Source: an uncultured Algibacter sp. (lineage in GTDB: Bacteria; Bacteroidota; Bacteroidia; Flavobacteriales; Flavobacteriaceae). Taken from it: 64,000 nucleotides of DNA. The translations under genes and the position numbers were made by a program. The stretch covers positions 186,001 through 250,000 of the forward strand of contig NZ_CANKXG010000001.1 of assembly GCF_947487575.1 (NCBI RefSeq), given 5' to 3'. The notes under the pieces were generated by a model, which saw only the letters and a program-made list of their open reading frames with translations, was not told where the DNA came from and made no database searches. Positions 36,283 through 45,451 of the stretch are shown in pieces (positions within the stretch are counted from its first letter, which is position 1; every line of letters starts with the position of its first letter).

Positions 36283-37212
36283 ATGAAAAAAACAATCTCG
36301 TATTTAATTGTATTTACTTCTTTATTCTTTTTAACCAATTGTTCTGAAGATACCCCAATAGAGCTATCTCAACCCGAAGCATTAACTGTATCATCAGAAT
36401 TTGCTCTAAAAATTGAACTTTCTTGGGATGAAGTAAAAAGTGCATTAGGATATAATATTTATCGTGCTGATTATGATTTCGTATTAGAAGATGCCATTTT
36501 TACTTTAATAGATAAAGTTGAAGGCTTGGAAACTTATACTGATATTTCTGTTAATTCAAGTTCACAATACTATTACAGAATTGAAGCTTTTAATGGCAAT
36601 GTAGTCAGCGAATTATCTGTTGAAAGCATAGGCGAAACTAGAGTTATAACTGCCGAAGAAGCCTTTGATATTTTAGCTGAATATACTGGTGGATCAGTTT
36701 ACGATGCTAATAATGCTTCAGAGGTGCCAGATGCAATAATCGAAATTATAAATGATAATGCAGTAGCTAATACAGACTTGGTATTCTTAATTGATAATAC
36801 GCTTAGTATGTCTGATGATATTGCCCAAGTAAAAAGCTCTATCAATAATATCATTGCAGAGTTACCTTCTGGAGTTAGGTTGGGCATGGCTACTTATAAT
36901 GATGCCAATACTACAACTGATTGGTATAACAGTATAGGTTTAGATACAGATTTTACTAATACCATAAATTTTTTGAACAGTATTTCTGTTTTTGGAGGCG
37001 GTGATTATCCAGAGTCAGTTTATGATGGTCTTTATTTGACACTAAACCAAATGTCGTGGTCTTCAACTTCTGAAAGAATAGTAATAGTAATTGGTGATGC
37101 CCCACCATTAGAAGGGTCTTTAACAAATTATTCTTTAAAAGATGTTGTTGATGAAGCTAATAGACTTGATATAGATGTAAACCTATATCCAATCTTAATT
37201 GATGGTTTTTAA
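36283..37212 (+). CDS. Lipoprotein with fibronectin type III and von Willebrand A domains
   Basis: The 309-aa protein has lipobox Cys20 (FLTNCSED). Residues about 30-120 form an FN3 fold (KIELSWDEVKSALGYNIYRA, YYYRIEAFNG). Residues about 160-309 form a VWA domain with a MIDAS-like motif (VFLIDNTLSMSDD), a GGGDYPESVYDGL loop and VIVIGDAPP. MIDAS sites bind a divalent cation and protein ligands, so an adhesive or chaperone role at the cell surface is plausible. It is followed by a strong terminator. Confidence 0.8.
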   Translation: MKKTISYLIVFTSLFFLTNCSEDTPIELSQPEALTVSSEFALKIELSWDEVKSALGYNIYRADYDFVLEDAIFTLIDKVEGLETYTDISVNSSSQYYYRIEAFNGNVVSELSVESIGETRVITAEEAFDILAEYTGGSVYDANNASEVPDAIIEIINDNAVANTDLVFLIDNTLSMSDDIAQVKSSINNIIAELPSGVRLGMATYNDANTTTDWYNSIGLDTDFTNTINFLNSISVFGGGDYPESVYDGLYLTLNQMSWSSTSERIVIVIGDAPPLEGSLTNYSLKDVVDEANRLDIDVNLYPILIDGF

Positions 37213-37280
37213 TAAAATTTAGGTAATAATAACCTTTCGAATTAATCTATTATTTAATTTGAAAAAGGTTTTTAACTTCA

Positions 37281-37314
37281 AAAAAAATGCGAACTTTTTA
37301 GTTCGCATTTTTTT
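37281..37314. terminator. Bidirectional terminator between the VWA lipoprotein and fbp
   Basis: The stem AAATGCGAAC/GTTCGCATTT has a 6-base loop and long A and T runs on either side, between two convergent genes. Confidence 0.88.
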
Positions 37315-37326
37315 GTATTCATTTTA

Positions 37327-38334
37327 CTAATATACATTCCTCATAAACTCTTCTGCCTTTTCAACCATATTTCTACTACCACAAATAAACGGTACACGCT
37401 GGTGTAATTCAGTTGGTTCAACATCCAAAGTTCTAGTAAAACCATCACTAGACTTTCCATTGGCTTGTTCTGCTAAAAAAGCCATAGGATTACATTCGTA
37501 TAGTAAACGTAACTTCCCATCAGGATTTTTAGAACTTTGCGGATATAAATAAATACCTCCTTTAATCATATTTCTATGAAAATCGGACACTAAAGAACCT
37601 ATATACCTTGAAGTATAAGGTCTATCGTCCTCTTCTTGTTGGCAATACTTTATATAATTTTTAACGCCTTGCGGGAAATGAATATAGTTTCCTTCGTTAA
37701 CAGAGTAAATATGACCATCTTCAGGGAATTTCATTGAAGGATGTGATAAATAAAAAGATCCAATGGCTGGGTTAAGTGTAAATCCATTAACACCATCTCC
37801 AGTAGTGTAAACTAGCATCGTTGACGTTCCATAGACGACATAACCTGCAGCAACTTGCTCACTTCCTTTTTGTAAAAAATCTTCTAATGTAACTGGCGTT
37901 CCTACTGGAGTAACTCGTCTATAAATAGAAAAAATAGTTCCAACCGAAACATTCACATCAATATTTGAAGACCCATCTAAAGGGTCAATCAATACAACAT
38001 ATTTGTTTTGATGATTTTCATCTTGGCTATTAATAGCTATAAAATCATCTTCTTCCTCACTAGCAATACCACAAACAATATTTCTTTTCGTTAACGTTTG
38101 GATAAATTTTTCATTAGCATAAACATCTAATTTCTGCTGATCTTCACCTTGAATGTTAGTATCACCAGCTGCACCAAGAATATCGACTAACCCTGCTTTA
38201 TTAACCTCATGATTTACCACTTTTGCCGCTAATCGAATAGAATTTATAAGACTAGACAATTCTCCTGAGGAGTACTGAAATGATGATTGATTTTCAATAA
38301 TAAACTCCCCTAATGTTTGCTTTTTTTGAGACAT
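37327..38334 (-). CDS. fbp: Fructose-1,6-bisphosphatase, class I
   Basis: The 335-aa cytoplasmic gluconeogenic enzyme removes the 1-phosphate of fructose 1,6-bisphosphate. The metal-binding and catalytic motif is [18 protein letters not shown]. Other family blocks: [48 protein letters not shown] and [18 protein letters not shown]. Length is normal. It is monocistronic and divergent from the acetyltransferase-aspartokinase pair. With ppc it supports growth on non-sugar carbon. Confidence 0.97.
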   Translation of the reverse strand: MSQKKQTLGEFIIENQSSFQYSSGELSSLINSIRLAAKVVNHEVNKAGLVDILGAAGDTNIQGEDQQKLDVYANEKFIQTLTKRNIVCGIASEEEDDFIAINSQDENHQNKYVVLIDPLDGSSNIDVNVSVGTIFSIYRRVTPVGTPVTLEDFLQKGSEQVAAGYVVYGTSTMLVYTTGDGVNGFTLNPAIGSFYLSHPSMKFPEDGHIYSVNEGNYIHFPQGVKNYIKYCQQEEDDRPYTSRYIGSLVSDFHRNMIKGGIYLYPQSSKNPDGKLRLLYECNPMAFLAEQANGKSSDGFTRTLDVEPTELHQRVPFICGSRNMVEKAEEFMRNVY

Positions 38335-38455
38335 AAATGTTGGTATTGTTTACCACAAATATCTATAAATTTTAACAAATTACAGTGTTTTCGTTATAAA
38401 TTAATACTATTAACTAATCTACTTTCAACTATATTTGACATATTAACTTGTATGT

Positions 38456-38935
38456 ATGGAATTCAAAATTAGAAACGCAAAAAAAAATGATATGCCTCAG
38501 GTACATCATTTAATAAATGAATTAGCTGTTTTTGAAAACGAACCTAGGGCTGTTGAAGTAACTGTTGAAGATTTGCAAAATGATGGTTTTGGTGAGCATC
38601 CAGCATTTCAATGTTTCGTAGCAGAAGTCAATTCTAAAATTGAAGGTATTGCTTTAATTTACAACCGCTATTCGTCTTGGAAAGGAAAAATTATTCACCT
38701 TGAAGATTTAATTGTAAGTAAATCCATGCGCGGATTTGGTTTGGGTACTGCCCTTTTAAATCAAGTTGTAAAACACGGACATCAATTAGGCGTTAAACGC
38801 ATCAATTGGGAAGTTATAGATTGGAACGAAAAAGCTATTAACTTTTATGAAAAAAAAGGAGCAAAAGTACTGCGCGATTGGGATGTAGTTTGGCTAGATG
38901 AAACAGGAATTAACAATTATGTAGCAAATTTATAA
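38456..38935 (+). CDS. GNAT acetyltransferase, spermidine/thialysine N-acetyltransferase-like
   Basis: The 159-aa GNAT enzyme uses acetyl-CoA. It resembles eukaryotic SSAT proteins: NELAVFENEPRAVEVTVEDL, DGFGEHPAFQCFVAE, the acetyl-CoA loop SKSMRGFGLGTALL, and VIDWNEKAINFYEKKGA. The substrate is probably an amine such as a polyamine or thialysine, inferred from similarity. Its TAA overlaps the ATG of the aspartokinase gene by one base, so the two are coupled. A metabolic link between them is not obvious. Confidence 0.85.
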   Translation: MEFKIRNAKKNDMPQVHHLINELAVFENEPRAVEVTVEDLQNDGFGEHPAFQCFVAEVNSKIEGIALIYNRYSSWKGKIIHLEDLIVSKSMRGFGLGTALLNQVVKHGHQLGVKRINWEVIDWNEKAINFYEKKGAKVLRDWDVVWLDETGINNYVANL

Positions 38936-40185
38936 TGCAAGTATTTAAGTTTGGTGGTGCTTCAGTAAAGGATGCAATAGGTGTAAAAAATTTAGCATCA
39001 GTCCTAAAAAAGGTTGGTTATAATAATACACTTATTGTGGTTTCTGCAATGGGAAAAACCACTAACGCTCTAGAACTTGTTATAAAAAACTATTTTGATA
39101 ATAAAGCAGAGTTTCAAAGTTCTCTTCAAGAAGTAAAAAAATATCACAATGAAATTTTACTTGATTTATTTGAAAATGTTAACCACTTAGCTTTTAAAAA
39201 AGTAACCCATTTATTTGATGAATTAGACAGTTTTTTAAAAACTAATAAATCTCCAGATTATAATTTTGTTTACGACCAAACTATAGGTTTTGGCGAATTA
39301 GTATCCACAACAATAATTAGCGAATATTTAAATTTAATTGGATTAAAAAACAACTGGATAGACGCTAGAACTCAAATTAAAACAGATAATTATTACAGGC
39401 GTGCAAATGTAAATTGGAAAGACACACAGCAATTAGTTTCTTCGAATTTTAACACCTCTATCTTAAATATAACTCAAGGTTTTTTAGGTAGTGATTCAAA
39501 TAATTTCACCACCACGCTTGGTAGAGAAGGTAGTGATTATACCGCTGCAATTTATGCCTATTGTTTAAATGCAAATAACGTAACTATTTGGAAAGATGTT
39601 CCTGGAGTATTAAACGCAGACCCCCGTTATTTTGAAAACGCTCAACTTCTAAATAAAATATCTTATCGAGAAGCAATAGAATTAGCGTTTTATGGCGCTT
39701 CAGTCATTCACCCAAAAACATTACAACCTATGCAAGGCAAAGAAATCCCTTTGTTTGTCAAATCATTTTTAAACCCCGAAGCCTCAGGAACTCAAATAGG
39801 CAAAAATACAACTCTAGAACCTATGATTCCTTGTTTTATAGTGAAGAAAAATCAGGTTTTAATTTCATTATCATCCTTAGATTTTTCATATATAGTTGAA
39901 GAAAACATAAGTGAAATATTTAATCTATTACATGAATGCAAAATGAAGGTAGATGTTATTCAAAATTCAGCAATTAGTTTTTCTGTATGTGTTGATAATA
40001 TTTATAACAATCTTAATAAACTATTGCAGCATTTAAAAGCAAAATTCAAGGTTACTTGTAATGAAAATGTATCACTCTATACCATTCGCCATTATAATAA
40101 TACAGCAATAAACCAAATTGAAACTGGTAAAACGGTGCTACTAAAACAATTAACACAAGAAACCGTTCAAATAATAACTAAATAG
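38935..40185 (+). CDS. Aspartate kinase
   Basis: The 416-aa enzyme phosphorylates aspartate, starting the lysine, threonine and methionine pathways. The N-terminal motif is VFKFGGASVKD. The catalytic core has TLGREGSDYTAAIYA, IWKDVPGVLNADPRY and YGASVIHPKTLQP. The C-terminal 120 residues carry ACT-like regulatory repeats (LISLSSLDFSYIVEE, KMKVDVIQNSAISFSVCVD), so feedback control is expected. It is a monofunctional form without homoserine dehydrogenase. Confidence 0.92.
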   Translation: MQVFKFGGASVKDAIGVKNLASVLKKVGYNNTLIVVSAMGKTTNALELVIKNYFDNKAEFQSSLQEVKKYHNEILLDLFENVNHLAFKKVTHLFDELDSFLKTNKSPDYNFVYDQTIGFGELVSTTIISEYLNLIGLKNNWIDARTQIKTDNYYRRANVNWKDTQQLVSSNFNTSILNITQGFLGSDSNNFTTTLGREGSDYTAAIYAYCLNANNVTIWKDVPGVLNADPRYFENAQLLNKISYREAIELAFYGASVIHPKTLQPMQGKEIPLFVKSFLNPEASGTQIGKNTTLEPMIPCFIVKKNQVLISLSSLDFSYIVEENISEIFNLLHECKMKVDVIQNSAISFSVCVDNIYNNLNKLLQHLKAKFKVTCNENVSLYTIRHYNNTAINQIETGKTVLLKQLTQETVQIITK

Positions 40186-40207
40186 TTTATTTAGTACTTT
40201 TACACTC

Positions 40208-42043
40208 ATGAGCAAACCGCAAAATTTAGGATTGGTAACCGCAAAAGAAGTTGCAAAAGCCATTCAACTTGATAAATATGGATTTATTGGAACTTTTGTA
40301 GGTTGGCTTTTAATGAAAGTACTTAAAATATCCACATTAAATAAAATATACAAACGTAACAAACACCTCAATGAACTCCCTTTTTTAGATGCTATTTTAA
40401 ATGATTTTCAAATTAAGTTTGAAATTCCTGAAGAAGATTTAAAACGCTTACCAAAAGATGGTGCCTATATTACTATCTCTAACCATCCACTTGGAGGAAT
40501 TGACGGTATTTTGCTTTTAAAATTAATGTTAGAACAACGCAAAGATTTTAAAATAATAGCAAATTTTTTATTACATAGAATAGAACCTTTGAAACCCTAC
40601 ATTATGCCTGTTAACCCATTTGAAGACAGGAAAGATGTAAAATCTAGTATTTCAGGGTTTAAGAATGCCATATTACATTTAAGAAACGGACATCCTTTAG
40701 GTATTTTCCCTGCTGGAGAAGTATCAACCTACCGAGATGGAAAATTAGTTATAGATAGACCATGGGAAGAAGCTGCTATGAAATTGATTAAAAAAGCTGA
40801 AGTTCCAGTAATTCCAATTTATTTTCATGCTAAAAACAGTAGGCTGTTTTATAAACTTTCTAAAATTAGTGATACGTTTAGAACAGCCAAATTACCATCA
40901 GAATTACTAACTCAAAAACACCGTACCATTAAAGTTAGAATTGGGAAATCTATTTCGGTAACCGACCAAAAAGAGTATGGAACACTTGAAGAATTTTCAG
41001 AATTTTTACGACGAAAAACATATATGCTCTCTAATGCTTTTGAAGACAAATCGAAAATATTAGACAATATATCATCCACATTAAAAGTTCCTAAGGCTCC
41101 AAAAAACATTGTTACCCCTGTTGATAATGGGCTAATGATTGCTGAAGTTGATGCTCTTCGAGAAAATGATTCTAGGCTTTTACAAAGTAAAAATTATGAA
41201 GTGTTTTTGGCTCAATCCGAAAATATGCCTAACATGCTTCGTGAAATTGGGCGGTTAAGAGAAATTACATTTAGAGAAGTAGGAGAAGGCACTAATGAGG
41301 CCATAGATTTAGATACTTTCGATAATTATTACCACCATATGTTTTTGTGGGATAATGAAAAGAATGTACTTGCTGGTGCCTATAGAATGGGTCTTGGTTC
41401 GCAGATTTTTAAACGCTATGGTATTGATGGGTTTTACTTGCAAGACTTATTCAGGTTTGAACCAGAACTTTACAAAATGATGAGCCAATCCATTGAAATG
41501 GGGCGTGCTTTTATTATCAAAGAATATCAACAAAAACCAATGCCTTTATTTTTACTTTGGAAAGGTATTGTGCATACTACGTTACGCCATCCAGAACATA
41601 AATATTTAATAGGAGGTGTAAGCATAAGTAATCAGTTTTCAAATTTCTCGAAATCGTTGATGGTTGAGTTTATGAAATCGCATTACTACGACCCTTATAT
41701 TGCACAATATGTACATCCTAAAAAAGAATTTAAAGTAAAGCTGAAAGACGCTGACAAGGATTTTGTATTTGATGAAGCCGAAGCCGATTTAAATAAATTT
41801 GATAAGTTTATTGACGAAATTGAACCAGGTGCATTACGCTTACCTGTTCTACTTAAAAAATACATTAAACAAAATGCACGTTTAGTTGCCTTTAATGTAG
41901 ATCCTTTATTTAATAACTCGGTTGATGGCTTAATGTACATCCGAATTGCAGATTTACCTGAAAGTACTGTAAAACCAGTTATGGAAGAGTTTCAAGCAGA
42001 ATTAGAACAGAAAATTTTTGGTAATAATGATACAAAAGAATAA
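40208..42043 (+). CDS. olsF: Bifunctional acyltransferase, OlsF-like (amino-acid lipid synthesis)
   Basis: The 611-aa fusion has an N-terminal PlsC-type O-acyltransferase (about 60-280, NHPLGGIDG with H93 and D99, FPAGEVSTYRDG) and a C-terminal GNAT-type N-acyltransferase (about 330-590, LREIGRLREITFREVGEGTN, GAYRMGLGSQI). This matches OlsF, shown in Flavobacterium johnsoniae and Serratia to make ornithine lipids alone. Glycine or related amino-acid lipids are possible alternatives. H and D are separated by five residues instead of the four of HX4D. It acts at the inner membrane. Confidence 0.88.
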   Translation: MSKPQNLGLVTAKEVAKAIQLDKYGFIGTFVGWLLMKVLKISTLNKIYKRNKHLNELPFLDAILNDFQIKFEIPEEDLKRLPKDGAYITISNHPLGGIDGILLLKLMLEQRKDFKIIANFLLHRIEPLKPYIMPVNPFEDRKDVKSSISGFKNAILHLRNGHPLGIFPAGEVSTYRDGKLVIDRPWEEAAMKLIKKAEVPVIPIYFHAKNSRLFYKLSKISDTFRTAKLPSELLTQKHRTIKVRIGKSISVTDQKEYGTLEEFSEFLRRKTYMLSNAFEDKSKILDNISSTLKVPKAPKNIVTPVDNGLMIAEVDALRENDSRLLQSKNYEVFLAQSENMPNMLREIGRLREITFREVGEGTNEAIDLDTFDNYYHHMFLWDNEKNVLAGAYRMGLGSQIFKRYGIDGFYLQDLFRFEPELYKMMSQSIEMGRAFIIKEYQQKPMPLFLLWKGIVHTTLRHPEHKYLIGGVSISNQFSNFSKSLMVEFMKSHYYDPYIAQYVHPKKEFKVKLKDADKDFVFDEAEADLNKFDKFIDEIEPGALRLPVLLKKYIKQNARLVAFNVDPLFNNSVDGLMYIRIADLPESTVKPVMEEFQAELEQKIFGNNDTKE

Positions 42044-42070
42044 GAGGCTTTTTTTAAGAGCCTCTTATTC
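42038..42070. terminator. Terminator overlapping the olsF stop codon
   Basis: The stem GAATAAGAGGCT/AGCCTCTTATTC has a loop of about 9 bases. The first arm contains the TAA stop. T tracts lie in the loop and beyond. Confidence 0.7.
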
Positions 42071-42091
42071 TAGTTCTTAAAAATATATTAT

Positions 42092-42715
42092 CTATCTTAA
42101 ATTAGAAAAAACATACTTCATTTCAGTAGCTATTTGCAAACTTCTATTAAAATAGGTTTCGGTTTGTTGCGGTGTTCCATCAGATTTTTTTGGGTCTTCA
42201 TAAGTAATTGTTATACGTTTATCACTTCCAAAAACCATAGGACACCCTTTATCTGCCGAAGAGCAAGTCATAATTGCAGCAAACTCTGAAGCCGGGTTGA
42301 ATTCATCACTAAACTGTTTTGAGAACGCTATAATAGCAGGTTCATTTCCTGAAAACTTAATGCTATAAACAGGATTACTTTCCTCAGAAAGCTTGCTGAT
42401 TTTAAACCCTTGATTATTTAAAATTTCTCCAACTTTTGGAAACATGGCTGTGGCTTCTGTTCCTCCAGAATAACAAGATACGTTACTAACATCATAATAG
42501 GCCGCCATAGTTTGTGCCCAAATTTGTGACAAATGACTACGACGAGAATTGTGTGTGCAAATAAAATTTAAACGAATAGATTTATTTGTTTTTATCTTAT
42601 CATTCAAATAGTCTATTAAAGGCTTAAGAATTGCTTTTCTGTCTTCTGAAATTTCAGTTATCTCTAATGCTCTTATGGTATTAGAAATGGCTTCAAATAA
42701 AATGGTGTTATTCAT
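42092..42715 (-). CDS. Low-molecular-weight phosphatase / arsenate reductase-like protein
   Basis: The 207-aa protein has an LMW phosphatase fold. The phosphate loop is C53-THNSRR (CX5R, FICTHNSRRSHLSQIWA), and the NSRRS form is typical of thioredoxin-coupled ArsC relatives. Further cysteines lie in VSCYSGGTEA and AIMTCSSADKGCP. It is the last gene of an ArsR-DUF6428-phosphatase operon, which supports an arsenic-related role. Activity on phosphotyrosine cannot be excluded. It lies 12 bases after the DUF6428 gene. Confidence 0.85.
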   Translation of the reverse strand: MNNTILFEAISNTIRALEITEISEDRKAILKPLIDYLNDKIKTNKSIRLNFICTHNSRRSHLSQIWAQTMAAYYDVSNVSCYSGGTEATAMFPKVGEILNNQGFKISKLSEESNPVYSIKFSGNEPAIIAFSKQFSDEFNPASEFAAIMTCSSADKGCPMVFGSDKRITITYEDPKKSDGTPQQTETYFNRSLQIATEMKYVFSNLR

Positions 42716-42727
42716 ATATTTTTTTAA

Positions 42728-43237
42728 TTAACAACAACCTGAACTAGGTGAGCAACAAGCTTCAGCTTTTTCTGTAATCTTCTCAGCAATTTCAACTACT
42801 TTTTCAGGTACTCCGCAAAGTTCTTTCGCTTTACAATCTGTTTTTTCGATGGCTAATTTAACTATTAAATTGCTTCCTTGTATTTCAAAATCATTAACAA
42901 ATAATTGTGCTGTATGAAAGTTTGCATTACTATATTCAAATTTCACCTCAGAATCTAAATCATAAGGTTTTATAGAACCCACTTTTTTTAAAATAGCTAT
43001 GGCTTTGTAAACAGTCATATATTCTGTTTTATCTAGCTCTTTTGGACTTTCCCAAAGTTGCACAATAGTTTCTTTCCAAGCATCAGTTTGAGCTCCGCAG
43101 TCTACAGAATCTACAGTAATGTGTTTTACTTCAGTAATGTGATAATTAGCACCAACTAACAAACCTGGTACATATTCAAATATTAATGATTTGTCTTTGT
43201 TTTGTTCTAATACATTAAATAATTCTTGTGTTTTCAT
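42728..43237 (-). CDS. DUF6428 family protein, cysteine-rich tail
   Basis: The product is 169 aa from the ATG at 43237 (MKTQELFNVLEQN). An in-frame ATG at 43258 gives 7 more residues. The body has VPGLLVGANYHITEVKHITV, typical of DUF6428. The tail contains DCKAKELCGVP and ends CCSPSSGCC, suitable for binding arsenite or another soft metal. It sits between arsR and the arsenate-reductase-like gene. The function is not established. A metallochaperone is inference. Confidence 0.75.
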   Translation of the reverse strand: MKTQELFNVLEQNKDKSLIFEYVPGLLVGANYHITEVKHITVDSVDCGAQTDAWKETIVQLWESPKELDKTEYMTVYKAIAILKKVGSIKPYDLDSEVKFEYSNANFHTAQLFVNDFEIQGSNLIVKLAIEKTDCKAKELCGVPEKVVEIAEKITEKAEACCSPSSGCC

Positions 43238-43289
43238 AAGTTTAAAATTTTTATTCACCTGAGTGAGATAATAAAATGCCCTTTAAGGG

Positions 43290-43613
43290 CTAGCAACAAT
43301 TATATTTAGTGTTATTAAAAAAGGCGTTCAATTGGTTTTGAATGGCCGTCCAGCGTTCCACATTTATACAGTAACACATACTCTTTCCTTCAACTTCCCC
43401 ATTAAGCAAGCCAATGCTTTTAAGTTCTTTTAAATGTTGAGATATTGTGGCTTGAGCTAACCCAATTTCTTCAACCAAATCGTTGCAAATGCATGCATTT
43501 TGTTTACTAATATACTCTAGTATAGCTAAACGCGCTGGATGACCAAGAACTTTAAAAAACTGCGCCAAATCATTTTGCTTTTCTGTAAATATTTGTGTTT
43601 TTGTAACTCCCAC
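43290..43613 (-). CDS. arsR: ArsR/SmtB family transcriptional repressor
   Basis: The product is 107 aa from a GTG at 43613 (VGVTKTQIFTEKQ). A longer ATG frame (43667) would run through the operator and so is rejected. It has a winged helix (FFKVLGHPARLAILEYI, LAQATISQHLKELKSIGL). The metalloid site is CIC in NACICNDL, as in the ArsR alpha-3 helix, with more cysteines in MCYCIN and the C-terminal NCC. It probably represses its own operon until arsenite binds. Confidence 0.88.
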   Translation of the reverse strand: MGVTKTQIFTEKQNDLAQFFKVLGHPARLAILEYISKQNACICNDLVEEIGLAQATISQHLKELKSIGLLNGEVEGKSMCYCINVERWTAIQNQLNAFFNNTKYNCC

Positions 43614-43627
43614 TATTCTATTTATAT

Positions 43628-43643
43628 ATTGCAATATTACGAT
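43628..43643. promoter_or_regulatory. Predicted ArsR operator
   Basis: ATTGCAATATTACGAT is an imperfect 16-bp dyad 15 bases upstream of the arsR GTG. It contains the perfect inner dyad ATATTGCAATAT overlapping its edge. The position supports autoregulation. Confidence 0.55.
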
Positions 43644-43694
43644 GTTGGTTTTAAATAAAAAAGCCAAAACGAAATTTTTTGACTTTTTTAACTT

Positions 43695-44171
43695 TTATAG
43701 TGCTTTAAACCAATTCTGGAAATGTTCTCCTAATACAGGTGTAAGCTTTTTTTCGCCACTTAATGCACCTACTAAACTCATTATCCAAAGAATTATCATT
43801 ACTAAAATTAAAATCCATCCTACAACAGGAATAAACCATAAAACAAATGATAATATTAAAAGACCCAACATTTGTCTAATATAAAAAGACCCTAGGTCAG
43901 TTTTATCACTATTATTCATTACTAAGGCAATAACCCAACCTATAATAGTAATATGTGCTATTATTGCAACATTTTTACCATCACTTAAAACTTCCTTAGC
44001 ATCTTGGGCAAACTCAGAAGCAGATTCTTTGGCTTCACTCGCAAACTCTTTTGCTTTTTCTTTAGCGTCGTCAGCAATTTCACTTGCTTTATCAGCTGCT
44101 TTTTTAGCCCTATCTTTAGCATCACCTAACATATCATTTAGGTCATCACTTAAATTTTTTTCATCAGACAT
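43695..44171 (-). CDS. Membrane protein with Ala/Lys-rich helical head and DUF4870-like core
   Basis: In the 158-aa protein, residues 1-65 form a charged helix of repeating AKDxAKKAADKASE-type units, like LEA or YtxH stress proteins. Residues 68-140 contain three hydrophobic segments (AIIAHITIIGWVIALVM, MLGLLILSFVLWFIPVVG, LILVMIILWIMSLVGAL), resembling DUF4870/Tic20-like proteins. A stress-related envelope role is a guess. It stands alone, with its own spacing from arsR and from the TauE-like gene. Confidence 0.7.
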   Translation of the reverse strand: MSDEKNLSDDLNDMLGDAKDRAKKAADKASEIADDAKEKAKEFASEAKESASEFAQDAKEVLSDGKNVAIIAHITIIGWVIALVMNNSDKTDLGSFYIRQMLGLLILSFVLWFIPVVGWILILVMIILWIMSLVGALSGEKKLTPVLGEHFQNWFKAL

Positions 44172-44272
44172 TTTAATATTATTTTTTAGGTTAGATTGTA
44201 AAGCTAATAAAAAATAAGTTGCTTTCTAATTAGTATGTCACTTAAATTGCTCACTACAAAACAATTAATATT

Positions 44273-45037
44273 TTATTTAAATAACATTATAATACCACCA
44301 ATAGCTGTTACAATTAAAATAAAACGCCTGTAGTTTACATTTGAAATGAGTTTAACAATATATGCTCCTAAGAAGAATCCTATAATAACAGTTGGAACCA
44401 AAACCGAATTTAAAATAAGTGTTTCTTTTGTAACCGTTTTCCAAACAAAAATATGAAAGGGTAGTTTAAACACGTTAATTATAAAAAACAACCATGCGGC
44501 AGTACCTATAAATTCATTTTTAGGGAAACGCATAGCTAGAAAGTAAATATTTGAAATTGGCCCAGCGAGATTACCAATCATAGTTGTAAAACCTGCCAAA
44601 AAACCAGTAGTTATGCCAAATAATTTATTGGTTGGAACTTTATTAGATTTTCTAGTTTCGGTATAAAACATAATACCTACTGAGACTATAATGATTATGG
44701 CCATAAGTCTTTTAAAAATCATTTCCGAAATATCATTTCCGACCCATACACCAACTAATACGCCAACTATCATCCAAGGAATTAGTTTTTTAATGATGTG
44801 CCATTGCGCATGTCTGTTATAATAAATAACGGCAAAAACATCTGCACAAATTAACATGGGAAGTAAAATACCTGTTGATGCTTTTTCGCCAAAAACAAAA
44901 GCAAGAATTACAACTATAATAATACCAATACCTTTTATTCCAGACTTAGATAAGCCTAATAAAAAAACTGCAAACCCAATAGCTACCCATTGCACTGCAG
45001 TTAAATTATAGGATTGGAGTATATCTAGATAAGTCAA
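44273..45037 (-). CDS. TauE/SafE family membrane transporter (TSUP)
   Basis: The 254-aa protein has seven to eight hydrophobic helices. TSUP features: FAVFLLGLSKSGIKGIGIIIV near the N-terminus, LLPMLICADVFAVIYYN, GFLAGFTTMIGNLAGPISNIYFL and FFLGAYIVKLIS. The family exports sulfite, sulfoacetate or other small organic anions. The substrate here is unknown. It is the last gene of a possible minus-strand run from 46424. Confidence 0.85.
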   Translation of the reverse strand: MTYLDILQSYNLTAVQWVAIGFAVFLLGLSKSGIKGIGIIIVVILAFVFGEKASTGILLPMLICADVFAVIYYNRHAQWHIIKKLIPWMIVGVLVGVWVGNDISEMIFKRLMAIIIIVSVGIMFYTETRKSNKVPTNKLFGITTGFLAGFTTMIGNLAGPISNIYFLAMRFPKNEFIGTAAWLFFIINVFKLPFHIFVWKTVTKETLILNSVLVPTVIIGFFLGAYIVKLISNVNYRRFILIVTAIGGIIMLFK

Positions 45038-45061
45038 TAGTTATTACTTATAATAACGAAT

Positions 45062-45448
45062 TTACAAAAAAGCAGAATCTATAGGTTCCCAAAGTTCAAT
45101 TTTATTGCCGTCATTATCTAAAATCCAACCAAATTTTCCGTATTCATATTCTTCAACTTTACCAACAATAGTAACGCCTTCTTCCTTTAAAACTTTAAGT
45201 AATTCGTGTAGATTTTCAACACGATAATTAAACATAAAATCTTTTTTTGAAGGCTCGTAATATTTTGCGTCTTGTGCAAATGGACTCCATTGTGTTGAAC
45301 AGTCTTTACCTTCTTTATCTTTCCACCAAAATGTACAACCATAATCATCGGTATTAAAACCTAAATGTTTTTTATACCAATCTTTTGATGCTTTTGGATC
45401 TTTAGTTTTAAAAAAAAGCCCGCCTATTCCTGTTACTCGATTCTTCAT
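45062..45448 (-). CDS. VOC (glyoxalase) family protein
   Basis: The 128-aa protein has paired beta-alpha-beta-beta-beta modules: VTGIGGLFFKTKDPKASKDW then YKKHLGFNTDDYGCTFWWK, and the second half YRVENLHELLKVLKEEGVTI with FGWILDNDGNKIELWEP. The closing E of KIELWEP is the usual metal ligand. Members include glyoxalases, dioxygenases and resistance proteins. No substrate can be assigned. It is 3 bases from the DUF1801 gene, so likely co-transcribed. Confidence 0.88.
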   Translation of the reverse strand: MKNRVTGIGGLFFKTKDPKASKDWYKKHLGFNTDDYGCTFWWKDKEGKDCSTQWSPFAQDAKYYEPSKKDFMFNYRVENLHELLKVLKEEGVTIVGKVEEYEYGKFGWILDNDGNKIELWEPIDSAFL

Positions 45449-45451
45449 ATT

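Noticed and set aside
43614-43667. Longer N-terminus for ArsR
   Set aside because: The added 18 codons would be translated from the operator and promoter region, and arsR relatives start at a (M/V)GVTKT-like sequence.
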